From Acidimicrobiia bacterium (GTDB lineage: Bacteria > Actinomycetota > Acidimicrobiia > IMCC26256 > JAENVU01), in contig JANYJV010000094.1 in the NCBI GenBank assembly GCA_025361725.1, positions 1 through 32,734 on the forward strand: a stretch of 32,734 bases of DNA. The letters are read 5' to 3'. Shown here one piece after another: positions 15,398 to 25,438 of this stretch. The notes beneath the pieces were generated by a model. That model was not told the origin of the DNA, ran no database searches, and was given only the letters and a program-made list of their open reading frames with translations. The position numbers and the translations under genes are program-made. Each line of letters starts with the position of its first letter. Positions within the stretch are counted from its first letter, which is position 1.

Positions 15398-16381
15398 ATG
15401 GCGCGTCAGTTTTCGGGGATCAAACCGACCGGTGAGATGCATGTGGGCAATTACGTCGGGGCGGTCGGGCGGTGGGTGGACCAACAGGACGACGGCATCT
15501 TCTGTGTTGTGGATCTGCACGCGATGACGATGCCCTATGACCCTGCGGATCTCCGCTCCGAGACTGTCCGCCTGGCGACGCTCCTCCTCGCCAGCGGTCT
15601 CGATCCCCAGCGTTGCACGCTGTTCGTCCAGAGCCACGTGCCGGTGGTCGCCGAGCTGACCTGGATTCTCAACTGCGTCGCGACGGTGGGCGAACTCCGG
15701 CGAATGACCCAGTTCAAGGAGAAAGGGGACGGCCAGGAGTCGGTGAGTGCCGGCCTCCTCGACTACCCGGTCCTCATGGCCGCGGACATCCTGCTCTATG
15801 ACACCGACGAGGTCCCGGTGGGTGAAGACCAGACCCAGCACGTAGAACTCACTCGCGACGTCGCGACGAGGTTCAACCACCGCTTCGGGGACACGCTGGT
15901 GGTGCCCAAGGCCACGGTGCCGCCGGTCGGCGCACGCATCAAGGACCTCCAGAACCCGACCGCGAAGATGAGCAAGTCGCTCGAGTCGCCGCAAGGAACG
16001 ATCCTGGTCCTGGACGAGCCGAAAGCGATTACCAAGAAGGTGAAGTCCGCGGTCACGGACTCGGACACCGAGGTTCGCTACGACGTCGAGGCGAAGCCCG
16101 GCGTGTCCAACTTGTTGGCTTTGCTGTCCGTGGCGACCGGCACCCCGGTCCCGGACCTCGAGACCGAGTACGCAACCAGCGGATACGGAACGTTCAAAGG
16201 CGCAGTTGCCGACGCCCTCGTCGAGTACCTCAGGCCGACGCGAGAACGGTACGCGGAACTCGCCGCGGATCCGGCCGAACTCGCTCGGTTCCTCGCCGTC
16301 GGCGCCGCGCGCGCCGAGGCCATCGCGTCCGCAACGATGGACCGGGTCCGCACTGCGGTTGGCTTGCTCGCCACCCGCTGA
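15398..16381 (+). CDS. trpS: Tryptophanyl-tRNA synthetase
   Basis: The 327-residue class I synthetase charges tRNA-Trp. The HIGH-type motif is PTGEMHVGN (residues 10-18) and the KMSKS loop is at residues 190-194. Also seen are VDLHAMT, the Trp pocket region DYPVLMAADILLY, and GEDQTQHVELTRD. The length is typical for bacterial TrpRS. It is a single-gene plus-strand unit between two minus-strand operons and converges on the HD gene with 44 nt between. A weak 5-bp hairpin at 16399-16416 in that gap might help termination. Confidence 0.97.
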   Translation: MARQFSGIKPTGEMHVGNYVGAVGRWVDQQDDGIFCVVDLHAMTMPYDPADLRSETVRLATLLLASGLDPQRCTLFVQSHVPVVAELTWILNCVATVGELRRMTQFKEKGDGQESVSAGLLDYPVLMAADILLYDTDEVPVGEDQTQHVELTRDVATRFNHRFGDTLVVPKATVPPVGARIKDLQNPTAKMSKSLESPQGTILVLDEPKAITKKVKSAVTDSDTEVRYDVEAKPGVSNLLALLSVATGTPVPDLETEYATSGYGTFKGAVADALVEYLRPTRERYAELAADPAELARFLAVGAARAEAIASATMDRVRTAVGLLATR

Positions 16382-16425
16382 TGTTGGCTTTGGGTCATGC
16401 GGCCCTTGCGCGCCGCCACCTGCGG

Positions 16426-16953
16426 TCAGTGGTCGGCGGCGTCCAAACGTCGCAGCACGGACATCGGAATCGACGAGGACGCGAACCGCTCGGGGTGATG
16501 ATGCAGTTCGGACCAGACCGCGGCAGCTTCAGTGCCTCCAGCCGCCCGGATCTGCGCGGCGCCGATCTCGTCGTGGGTCTGGTACAGACCCACTCGGCCC
16601 CGCCAGCCGGTCCGGCTCGCCCAACCGCGAACTCGCGCGTCGCCGATCACCGTGGCCAGCACCGTGGTCGTGACCCGACCGAATACTCCCAGACCAGCAT
16701 CGAACTTGCCGACGTCGTGCAGCAGAGAAACACGAACCCACACCGGATCGTCGTCGGGGCCGAGCGCGTGCTCCATGACGCGGGCGCTGTGGATCAGATG
16801 CCGGCGGTCGGTATTCGACAGCCGGGTGAACAACGCGAGTTCGGGTGCCGGCGCGATCGATGCGACCCACTGTTCATCCTCCGGCGACGGCGGCCGACGG
16901 GACAGCGACGTGAAGAACCGTCGGACGTAGTGCCCGATCATCACGACGCTCAC
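16426..16953 (-). CDS. HD-domain protein of unknown substrate
   Basis: A 175-residue protein with the metal-binding histidines and aspartate of the HD phosphohydrolase superfamily. A first His lies at 52-55 (HLIHSARV). The HD pair is H79-D80 in SLLHDVGKFDAGLG, followed by QTHDEIGA and ELHHHPE, and a final Asp in LRRLDAADH. Nothing shows whether it cleaves nucleotides, cyclic dinucleotides or another phosphoester. It follows the site-2-protease homologue by 10 nt and ends the pyrG operon. GTG 16953 is used. GTG 16944 or ATG 16941 would place the upstream AAGG at a better distance. Confidence 0.8.
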   Translation of the reverse strand: MSVVMIGHYVRRFFTSLSRRPPSPEDEQWVASIAPAPELALFTRLSNTDRRHLIHSARVMEHALGPDDDPVWVRVSLLHDVGKFDAGLGVFGRVTTTVLATVIGDARVRGWASRTGWRGRVGLYQTHDEIGAAQIRAAGGTEAAAVWSELHHHPERFASSSIPMSVLRRLDAADH

Positions 16954-16963
16954 CTTCCCGCGC

Positions 16964-17611
16964 TCACGAGACGACGAAGTCCGCCAGGCTGCTGACGAGC
17001 GGCGAAATGACTTTTCCCGCCAAACCGGTCCAGAACACCAGTGCGAAGAGAACGATGAGCCCGTAGGGACGGAATCGGTACCACTGCGGCCGCCAGGATT
17101 CGGGCATGAGGCGCTCGAAGATTGCGGAGCCGTCGAGCGGCGGTATCGGCAACAGGTTGAACACGCCGAGAGACAAGTTCACGATGGCGAAGAAGAACAG
17201 GATCCGGAACCCGATCGGAGTCTCGGACAGCGTGGAAAACTGCGCGTTGTCGATTCCTTGGAACACGAGGTGCGCGGCGATCGCCGCGGCCGACATCAAG
17301 AAGAGATTGGTCGCCGGGCCAGCGAGGGAAACCCACAGCGGATCGCGACGGGGATTGTGCATCCGGCCGGGATTGATCGGGACCGGTTTCGCGTAGCCGA
17401 TCAGTGGGATACCGGTGAGCGCACCCATGGCCGGGAGGATGATCGATCCGAACGGGTCGATGTGCGGAATCGGGTTCAGCGTCAGGCGCCCGGCCTGTTT
17501 CGCAGTGTCGTCACCGAACCAGAGGGCGACGACCCCGTGACTGATCTCGTGGAGAATGATCGCGACGACCAACGCTCCAAAGAAGATGAAGGTATCGGCG
17601 TCGAGGCGCAC
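16964..17611 (-). CDS. Site-2-protease-like M50 family zinc metalloprotease (membrane)
   Basis: The 215-residue polytopic protein fits the short, PDZ-less M50 group of intramembrane proteases. The zinc motif HEISH is at residues 21-25 inside the first membrane helix. The third ligand is D160 in NLLPIPPLDG (152-161). SLAGPATNLFL (95-105) is the conserved membrane loop. About five to six hydrophobic segments are visible. Substrates are unknown; the family often releases membrane-held regulators. The GTG start at 17611 is 4 nt after the DksA-like stop. An anti-sigma factor or other obvious client is not encoded nearby. Confidence 0.9.
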   Translation of the reverse strand: MRLDADTFIFFGALVVAIILHEISHGVVALWFGDDTAKQAGRLTLNPIPHIDPFGSIILPAMGALTGIPLIGYAKPVPINPGRMHNPRRDPLWVSLAGPATNLFLMSAAAIAAHLVFQGIDNAQFSTLSETPIGFRILFFFAIVNLSLGVFNLLPIPPLDGSAIFERLMPESWRPQWYRFRPYGLIVLFALVFWTGLAGKVISPLVSSLADFVVS

Positions 17612-17615
17612 CCGC

Positions 17616-17957
17616 TCAGTGCTGCTTCGACGCGCAGGTGATGCAGTAGCGCGCCGCCGGGACGGCCTCGATTCGAGCTGCGGGGATCGTGGTACCGCAG
17701 TCCTCGCACGTGCCGTAGGTCCCGTCCTCGATCTTGGCGAGCGCAGCGTCGACGTCGGCCAAGTTCTCGGTCAGCGAACCCGCGAGTGCGTCGACTTCGC
17801 CGCGCTCGGCGGTCACCTGCCCCGAGTCGGCGAATCCCTCGTCGAACTCCAGCTCGGTCGTACCTGGTGTACGGCCCATGTGTTCCAGCTGAGTCATCAG
17901 GTGGTCACGCTCGGCGAGGAGCGCGTCTCGTTGGGTGGACAAGTCGGTGGTCGACAT
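17616..17957 (-). CDS. DksA/TraR-type C4 zinc-finger protein
   Basis: About 113 residues. The N-terminal half is a charged coiled coil (QRDALLAERDHLMTQLEHMG). The C-terminal finger is YGTCEDCGTTIPAARIEAVP, then ARYCITCASKQ, giving the CxxC-x17-CxxC pattern of DksA/TraR proteins. In actinobacteria such proteins (RbpA/CarD aside) may bind the RNA polymerase secondary channel, but the tip Asp pair of DksA is not evident, so the role is open. The frame extends upstream into xerD. ATG 17957 is chosen because the coiled coil begins there and a TAGGCT box lies 8 nt before it. Confidence 0.85.
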   Translation of the reverse strand: MSTTDLSTQRDALLAERDHLMTQLEHMGRTPGTTELEFDEGFADSGQVTAERGEVDALAGSLTENLADVDAALAKIEDGTYGTCEDCGTTIPAARIEAVPAARYCITCASKQH

Positions 17958-17965
17958 GGGGAGAG

Positions 17966-17971
17966 AGCCTA
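17966..17971 (-). promoter_or_regulatory. Possible internal -10 box (TAGGCT) before the DksA-like gene
   Basis: TAGGCT overlaps the xerD stop codon and sits 8 nt before ATG 17957, with no Shine-Dalgarno sequence between. It resembles the operon-head boxes. The stop codon supplies part of the motif, so chance cannot be dismissed. Confidence 0.3.
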
Positions 17972-18937
17972 CCGGCGGGCCGCCCGCGCCCTGGTCGCCC
18001 GTGGATGGGCCAACTCGTACACGGCGCGGAGTCGCTCCGGTGACACCTTGGTGTACACCTGCGTGGTCGAGAGGCTCGCGTGTCCGAGAAGTTCCTGGAC
18101 AACCCGAATGTCGGCACCGTGCTCGATCATGTGGGTGGCGCACGAGTGGCGCAAGACGTGCGGCGAGAGTTTCCCGGGTGCGATCCCCACTCGCTCGCCG
18201 GTGGTGGTCACCAACTTCCAACAGCTTTGGCGGCTGAGCCGCCCGCCGCGGGCGTTCAGCAGGAGAGGGTCACCTGGCACCTGTCTCGTGCTCGGGCGCT
18301 CGAGTTCGGGCCGCCCGTGCATCAGGTACTCCGTGATGGCCTGACGGGCACTGCGCCCAACCGGCACCACCCGTTCCTTCGACCCCTTCCCCATCACGCG
18401 CAACACGCCCTCTTCCAAATCGAGATCTTCCCGGTCCAGTCCGACCAGCTCGCTGATCCGCACCCCAGTCGCGTACAGGGTCTCGAGAATGGCGCGGTCA
18501 CGGAGCGGGCGCGGGTCATCCCCCTCGATCGCGCCGAGCAGCGCGTCCACCTCGGGTTCGGTCAGCGCCTTCGGCAGGCCCTGGGGAACGCGCGGCGCAC
18601 CGACCTCCTCGCTCGGGTCAGTGGCAACGAGGCCTTCGTCCACGCAGAAACGATGGAAACTCCGCACCGCGACCAACGCGCGGGCGATCGACGCCGGCGC
18701 GAACCGCGGATTGCCTTCGGTGTCGCGGGCGCGCTTGAGCTGGTCCACGTACTGACTGACGGTGGCCTCGCTCACGGCCCGCGCGTCGTCGAACCCGCTA
18801 CGGCGCAGATACTGCTCGTAGCGGCGCAGATCCCGGCGGTAGGCCGCGAGGGAGTTCTTCGCCAGCCCGCGTTCGACGCTCAGCCAGGTCTCGTGTTCCA
18901 GCAGGAGCCGCGAGAGCGCGTCGGCGCCGTCGGGCAT
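17969..18937 (-). CDS. xerD: Tyrosine recombinase XerD/XerC type
   Basis: About 322 residues. The SAM-like N-terminal DNA-binding domain (HETWLSVERGLAKNSLAAYRRDL) is followed by the catalytic domain. That domain carries Arg (ATGVRISELVGL), Lys (GKGSKERVVP), HxxR (HVLRHSCATHM), the second His (LLGHASLSTTQ) and the nucleophile Tyr in VYTKV. It resolves chromosome dimers at dif. The frame is open upstream into pyrG, but ATG 18937 starts the conserved domain and lies 10 nt past the pyrG stop. The position after pyrG matches Rv1699-Rv1701, but the NUDIX gene between them there is absent here. Confidence 0.95.
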   Translation of the reverse strand: MPDGADALSRLLLEHETWLSVERGLAKNSLAAYRRDLRRYEQYLRRSGFDDARAVSEATVSQYVDQLKRARDTEGNPRFAPASIARALVAVRSFHRFCVDEGLVATDPSEEVGAPRVPQGLPKALTEPEVDALLGAIEGDDPRPLRDRAILETLYATGVRISELVGLDREDLDLEEGVLRVMGKGSKERVVPVGRSARQAITEYLMHGRPELERPSTRQVPGDPLLLNARGGRLSRQSCWKLVTTTGERVGIAPGKLSPHVLRHSCATHMIEHGADIRVVQELLGHASLSTTQVYTKVSPERLRAVYELAHPRATRARAARR

Positions 18938-18947
18938 CGCGTGGCGC

Positions 18948-20897
<1,950 letters not shown>

Positions 20898-22370
20898 GTG
20901 GCGACCATGAACCGGCAGACGCGTGGCGCGATCGCCGTGGGGATCGTCGCCCTCCTCGTCCGGCTCCCCGCCTTCTTTGCGCCCCAAACACTCGGTTTCG
21001 ACGACGGCCAGTTCGCGATGTCGGTCATTGCGATGCGCCACGGCGGTGCACCGTTCAAGGAAGTTTTCTCGTCCCAGGGCCCACTGTTCCTCCCGATCGC
21101 CTGGCTCGGAGACCTGATCACGTTCCGCCGGCTCGACTCGCCTCGAACTGCTTCGGTACTCGCCGGGGTGGCGCTGGCAGTCCTTGTGTTCCTGATCGCA
21201 CGCCGGCTCACGGCTCCGGGCGCCGCGCTGCTCACCGGGGTGCTCGTCGCGCTGAGCGGATCCGTGCTCTGGACCAGCGGACCCCTCACCTCCGACGGCA
21301 TCGGCGCCGCCCTCACCGCGGCCACCGTGCTCAGCGCACTCGCCTACCGGAGCACACCGACGGTCCGCCGGGCGCTGGTCGTCGGCCTTCTTGCCGGCGC
21401 CGCACTGGCGGTCAAGAGCCTGCTCGTCATTCCGGGACTCATCGCGGCCGGCCTCTGGATCGTGTCCCGGCGGCGGTTCCGTGACTTGGCCGTCATCCCG
21501 GTGGTGGGTGTCCTCACCGTGTTGGCCGCCTCGGCCCCGTGGGACCTCAGCCGGGTCTATGACCAATACGTGCGGTACCACACCGACGCCGTTGCGGAGC
21601 GGCCGATCGGTGCGAACGCGTCCAAGCTGTTCCGAACGTTGTTCGAACGCGATGCGCCACTGCTTGGCGCCGCGATCGTTGCGCTCCTCGCCGGAATCGC
21701 CTTCCTTGCCTCCCGACGTCGACGCGCAGCTGAGGCCAAATCCGGATCACCCTCCGGCCCCGAGACCGGCGCGGGTCCCTCGCGGCTGCCGGTGCTCGTG
21801 TGGCTGCTGCTCACGGTGGCCGTCGTGTTGACGGAGTCGCCCATGTGGCGCAACCACGTGGCCCATGTGGTGGTCCCCTTGGTCATCCTCGTCGGAATCG
21901 GGCTCGCCTCGCCGCGCATGCCGGCGATCGCGGCGACACTCGCATTGCTCACCGCCCCGTGGTCCATCGTGCATTTGGGCGAGATCCTCCGACCGCAACC
22001 GGCATCCGGGATCACCGCCACGCTGGAGCACCGACTCGCGCGTCTGCCGGCCGGCGCGCTCGTCATCAGCGACACCCCCGGACTCGTGTGGCGAGCCGGG
22101 CGGCGGGTCCCGGACCGATTCGTCGACGTGTCGATCCTGCGCATCACCTCGCCCACGCCTTCACTCGCCCTGACCGGCGCCGACGTCATCCGATCGGCGC
22201 AACGGCCCAAGGTGTGCGCCGTCGTGCGCTGGTCCGACCAACGCTTCACCCACTTTCCCCACCTCGACGCGCGGCTACGCGCTGTCGGTTATCGAGTGAC
22301 GCTGCGCGCGCCACACGGTCCCGAGATCCTGTGGGTCAAGCAGTCGTGTCGTCCGCCGCGTTCGAGCTGA
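20898..22370 (+). CDS. Polytopic membrane glycosyltransferase, GT39/PMT-like (GT-C fold)
   Basis: About 487-490 residues with eight or more hydrophobic segments. The first outside loop reads GFDDGQFAMSVIAMRHGGAP, then FKEVFSSQGPLF. The acidic pair plus a later GxxPF and QGPLF resembles the catalytic loop of ArnT/PMT-like enzymes, which use polyprenyl-phosphate sugars. A soluble C-terminal part follows the last helix near residue 360. GTG 20898 is used because a possible -10 box (20884-20889) would place transcription just before it. ATG 20907 is an equally good start. It is the only plus-strand gene between pyrG and mctB and ends inside the convergent GT4-like gene. Acceptor and sugar are unknown. 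Confidence 0.82.
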   Translation: MATMNRQTRGAIAVGIVALLVRLPAFFAPQTLGFDDGQFAMSVIAMRHGGAPFKEVFSSQGPLFLPIAWLGDLITFRRLDSPRTASVLAGVALAVLVFLIARRLTAPGAALLTGVLVALSGSVLWTSGPLTSDGIGAALTAATVLSALAYRSTPTVRRALVVGLLAGAALAVKSLLVIPGLIAAGLWIVSRRRFRDLAVIPVVGVLTVLAASAPWDLSRVYDQYVRYHTDAVAERPIGANASKLFRTLFERDAPLLGAAIVALLAGIAFLASRRRRAAEAKSGSPSGPETGAGPSRLPVLVWLLLTVAVVLTESPMWRNHVAHVVVPLVILVGIGLASPRMPAIAATLALLTAPWSIVHLGEILRPQPASGITATLEHRLARLPAGALVISDTPGLVWRAGRRVPDRFVDVSILRITSPTPSLALTGADVIRSAQRPKVCAVVRWSDQRFTHFPHLDARLRAVGYRVTLRAPHGPEILWVKQSCRPPRSS

Positions 22371-23199
22371 GCCGGCCGAGCCGATCGAACCAACGCAACG
22401 GCGGGACCCGATCGATCACGCGGCTGAATGACACGAACTCGGACGCCAGGTTCAGCACGATCAACGCGATGAACACACCGTTGCGAGTCGTGCGAGAACA
22501 TTCGAGCACCACCGCCAGACCCAGCACCCCGCCGAGAACATTCGCGCCGGTGTCCCCGAGCATCACCGACTCTCGGAGATCCTCGGGCAGAATCGCCATG
22601 GCCGCACCCATGAGCGGTGCGATCGCCAGTCCGATCGGACCGCTACCCGCCACCACGGCCAAAGGGGCGTAGGCCACGAGCGACGCTTTGATGACGCGCC
22701 CGGGCCGACGGTCGAGGAGATTCGCGAGGTTCGCCGCCATGGCGATCAGTACCGCGTCTGCGAAGAGACGTTGCCAGGTGACGAAGCCCACCTCGCCGGC
22801 GAGCACGAGCGCAATCGCGGCCCCACCGAGCAGCTTGACCATCCCACTCGTGAGTCGCCCGCGTGCCAGCGCGACGATGTGGCCTCGGAAGCCGCGGTCT
22901 TCGCCTCCGAGCATGTCGTCGACAAAGCCCAAGAGCCCGAAGCCTAGGGCGGCGTACAACACCAATGGCCGCGCCGGATTGACACCGGGCGCGTCGCCGA
23001 GACCGATGGCACCGAGCCCCGACCGACCGGCCTCCACCACCAACACGGCCAAGACGAGCAGCACCCCCACGCCCGTGTAGACGGTGCGACCCCGAAAGTT
23101 CTCCCGGGCCAGCGTCGGGATGTACACAAGTTCCCGGCCCGTCATCACCAGGAATCGCACGGCGAGAAACCCGACGACCCAGGCCACCACGACAGTCAC
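22336..23199 (-). CDS. GT4-like polyprenyl-phosphate glycosyl-1-phosphate transferase homologue (MraY/WecA superfamily)
   Basis: The 287-residue protein has about eight to nine membrane helices. MraY/WecA features are the Asp pair in GFVDDMLGG (near residue 92), a second motif MAANLANLLDRRPGR and a late VMLGDTGANVLGG. The second motif departs from the usual NxxNxxDGxDG: it keeps Asn and Asp but has RRPGR, as in a subfamily I recall beside steA in other bacteria. It likely moves a sugar phosphate onto a polyprenyl carrier, though activity is unproven. It lies 79 nt after mctB and its last 35 bp overlap the 3' end of the plus-strand glycosyltransferase. The start GTG 23199 has no clear Shine-Dalgarno sequence. 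Confidence 0.82.
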   Translation of the reverse strand: MTVVVAWVVGFLAVRFLVMTGRELVYIPTLARENFRGRTVYTGVGVLLVLAVLVVEAGRSGLGAIGLGDAPGVNPARPLVLYAALGFGLLGFVDDMLGGEDRGFRGHIVALARGRLTSGMVKLLGGAAIALVLAGEVGFVTWQRLFADAVLIAMAANLANLLDRRPGRVIKASLVAYAPLAVVAGSGPIGLAIAPLMGAAMAILPEDLRESVMLGDTGANVLGGVLGLAVVLECSRTTRNGVFIALIVLNLASEFVSFSRVIDRVPPLRWFDRLGRLSSNAADDTTA

Positions 23200-23278
23200 C
23201 CGGCCAGTCTGTCCTGCACCATGGCCTCAGCCGGGGAGCACCGTCCGACCTACCGGCGAGCTCTCGTGGAGACCGGCG

Positions 23279-24253
23279 CTACTTCGCGCTGGGAACCGTG
23301 CCCAACTTCGCCGGCACCGCACGCTCGCGGTCGACGCCGTAGTTGCCGACGGTCCCGAGCGAGAGCTCGGCCAGGGCCAACGTCGCACCCACCCTGCCCT
23401 CTACCGATTCGACGTCGTCCACGGTACTGACGTGGTTGCGGATCGACGCCTGGCCCGCGATTGCGTCGACCCAGCTTCCGCGATCAGGAGTGGCGTCGGA
23501 CTTCTTGAAGGCCTGACCGACGACTGCCGGCGTTCCGCCGCTGAACACTCCGGCGGCGACGGTTGGTATCACGTCAGCGGGCACCGCGTGGCCGGGTCCA
23601 CCGAGCTCCAAGACTCGGCTCGCCGACGCGACGAAGTCTGCGGCCACCGGCGTCGGACTCCCGGCGACGCCCGCCAGGCTGATGAACTTTGCGGCCACGA
23701 GCTTGGTGAGCAGGTCTTCGGTGGGAGCCGCAGTCGTCGGGTTCGGGAGCACCAGCGCCGCCGGTGCCTCGCCCAGGCGCTTGCCGAGCAACTGGGCCGC
23801 GGCCGCCCGCAATGTGACGCGATCCCTAGGCGTGAGGCCGGTCGCGGTCCGCAGGTTTGCAACCGCGTCGGCGGAGTCGAGCTTCCACGAATCCTCGAGC
23901 CAGATCACACCGGGAACAGTGGCGGCACCCTGACGCAACAGCGTGGCCTGCGCATCGACCACACCACCGTCGACACCGCGTTCGGCGACCAGGTTCACGC
24001 GCAGACCAGTGAGGCTCCGCGCCACCGTGAGCGCGGCGGTCTCGTCGCGATAGCTGCTGAGGTTGTCCACTTGACCCTGGAGCGTCTCCTTCTCGGCTCT
24101 GACCCCGTCGGCGTTCTTCCGCACGCTGGTGATGCGCTCGTTGAGCCGATCGATCACGCCGCGGCCGACGAACGACGCGCCCATCACCGTGCCGATCGCG
24201 AGCGCCAGAAACACGGCGAGGATCGAGACCACGTGGTAGCGAAAGTTGATCAT
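23279..24253 (-). CDS. mctB: MctB/SteB-type membrane-anchored protein (DUF3186, 'copper transporter' family)
   Basis: A 324-residue protein whose N-terminus INFRYHVVSILAVFLALAIG is the hallmark of the family: one membrane helix (about residues 7-30), then a coiled coil (RLNERITSVRKNADGVRAEKETLQGQ), then an extracytoplasmic alpha/beta domain. In M. tuberculosis the homologue Rv1698 (MctB) is a channel linked to copper export. In corynebacteria the SteB homologue works with SteA in cell division. It starts 7 nt after steA with AAGG upstream, so coupling with steA is likely. The division role is better supported by its neighbours than copper transport; this is inference. Confidence 0.9.
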   Translation of the reverse strand: MINFRYHVVSILAVFLALAIGTVMGASFVGRGVIDRLNERITSVRKNADGVRAEKETLQGQVDNLSSYRDETAALTVARSLTGLRVNLVAERGVDGGVVDAQATLLRQGAATVPGVIWLEDSWKLDSADAVANLRTATGLTPRDRVTLRAAAAQLLGKRLGEAPAALVLPNPTTAAPTEDLLTKLVAAKFISLAGVAGSPTPVAADFVASASRVLELGGPGHAVPADVIPTVAAGVFSGGTPAVVGQAFKKSDATPDRGSWVDAIAGQASIRNHVSTVDDVESVEGRVGATLALAELSLGTVGNYGVDRERAVPAKLGTVPSAK

Positions 24254-24260
24254 CAGGCCT

Positions 24261-25421
24261 TCAGTGGGTGATCGAATACCAGAGGTCGTCGAGGGTCAGG
24301 AGTATGCCCTCGACGTAGATGTGGAGTGGCTGCGCGACGAGACCGATCACGACGATCGTGACTACCGCCGCCAAGATCAACACGACGATGTCGCGGCGAC
24401 GCACCCGGCCTTCGTACAAACGGTTGACACCCTTGGCGTCCACCAGTACCGGACCCAGCCGCAGGCGGGTCAGGAACGTCGAGGCCATCCCCTTGCGCCC
24501 TTTGTCCAGCATCTCCACCATCGTCGAATGCGTCCCGACCGCAACGATCAGGGTGGCGCCGGCCTCGTAGGCGAGCAACATCGCGACGTCTTCACTCATC
24601 CCTTCGGCGATGAACTCGTCGTACCCCGCGCCGGGCGCGAGACCGAGCGCTTCGAGGTTCTCCCGTCCCGGTGCGCGCCCGTCCGGATGCACATGGTGGA
24701 GAAGCTGCGCACCACAGTGCACGGCGTTGATGGTCAGCGAATCGAAATCACCGATGATGATGTCGGGGGTGAAGCCGTGATCGAGCAGCGCATCCGCACC
24801 GCCGTCCACCCCGATCAGCACCGGTTCGTATTCGCGTAGGTACGCCTTGAGCGCGGCGAGGTCACTCAGGTAGTCGTGACCGCGCACCACCACCATCGCG
24901 TGCCGACCCTTGAACTTGGCCCGCAGTTCCGGGAGTTCGAGGGGCTCGAACATGATCTTGGCTTCGTGCGAGATGTACTCGAGCGTGTTGGCGGCAAATC
25001 GCTCGAGTTCGTCACCGATGTTGGCGCGCGCCGCCTCCATCGCCGAGGTCACCATCGCCACCGACTGCACGGTCCCGGACGCGAGCAGACCACCGTCTCG
25101 GCGTACTTCGCCGTCCTCGACGGTGACCAGATCTCCCTCGGCGACCGCACTCATGATGGACTCGCCCAGACCGTCGACGAGCGGGATACCCGCTTCCACG
25201 AGCCGGATCGGGCCTCCGTTCGGATACCGGCCGGTGATGGAGACCGCGGCGTTGAGCACCGCGCCGACCTGGGCCGCGATGAGACCCTCGGCGGCGACAC
25301 GATCGATGTCGGCATGATTGATCACCGCGATCTCGCCGGGCTGCATTCGCTTGGTGAGATCTTTGGTGCGCTGATCGACTCGGGCGACGTCGGTAACGGC
25401 GCCGACCAGCGGATCCGACAC
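24261..25421 (-). CDS. steA: SteA-like cytokinetic ring protein
   Basis: About 386 residues, homologous to Rv1697/SteA. A thiamin-pyrophosphokinase-like core shows VDGGADALLDHGF and PDIIIGDFDS, and a later STFLTRLRLGPVLVDAKGV. A membrane helix near the C-terminus (DIVVLILAAVVTIVVIGLVA) is followed by a short amphipathic tail. SteA and SteB localise to the division site in corynebacteria. The first in-frame GTG at 25442 overlaps the recN stop as GTGA, but GTG 25421 is preferred because GGGGAGG lies about 6 nt before it. Confidence 0.9.
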   Translation of the reverse strand: MSDPLVGAVTDVARVDQRTKDLTKRMQPGEIAVINHADIDRVAAEGLIAAQVGAVLNAAVSITGRYPNGGPIRLVEAGIPLVDGLGESIMSAVAEGDLVTVEDGEVRRDGGLLASGTVQSVAMVTSAMEAARANIGDELERFAANTLEYISHEAKIMFEPLELPELRAKFKGRHAMVVVRGHDYLSDLAALKAYLREYEPVLIGVDGGADALLDHGFTPDIIIGDFDSLTINAVHCGAQLLHHVHPDGRAPGRENLEALGLAPGAGYDEFIAEGMSEDVAMLLAYEAGATLIVAVGTHSTMVEMLDKGRKGMASTFLTRLRLGPVLVDAKGVNRLYEGRVRRRDIVVLILAAVVTIVVIGLVAQPLHIYVEGILLTLDDLWYSITH

Positions 25422-25438
25422 CGCGCCCCTCCCCCGCT

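Noticed and set aside
15341-15994. Minus-strand open frame of 217 codons over the 5' half of trpS
   Set aside because: The trpS frame carries the synthetase motifs. The opposite frame has only antisense-type composition and no credible start context.
16382-16425. Possible terminator between trpS and the HD gene
   Set aside because: Only a 5-bp stem (16399-16403 with 16412-16416) and no U-tract. Too weak to call.
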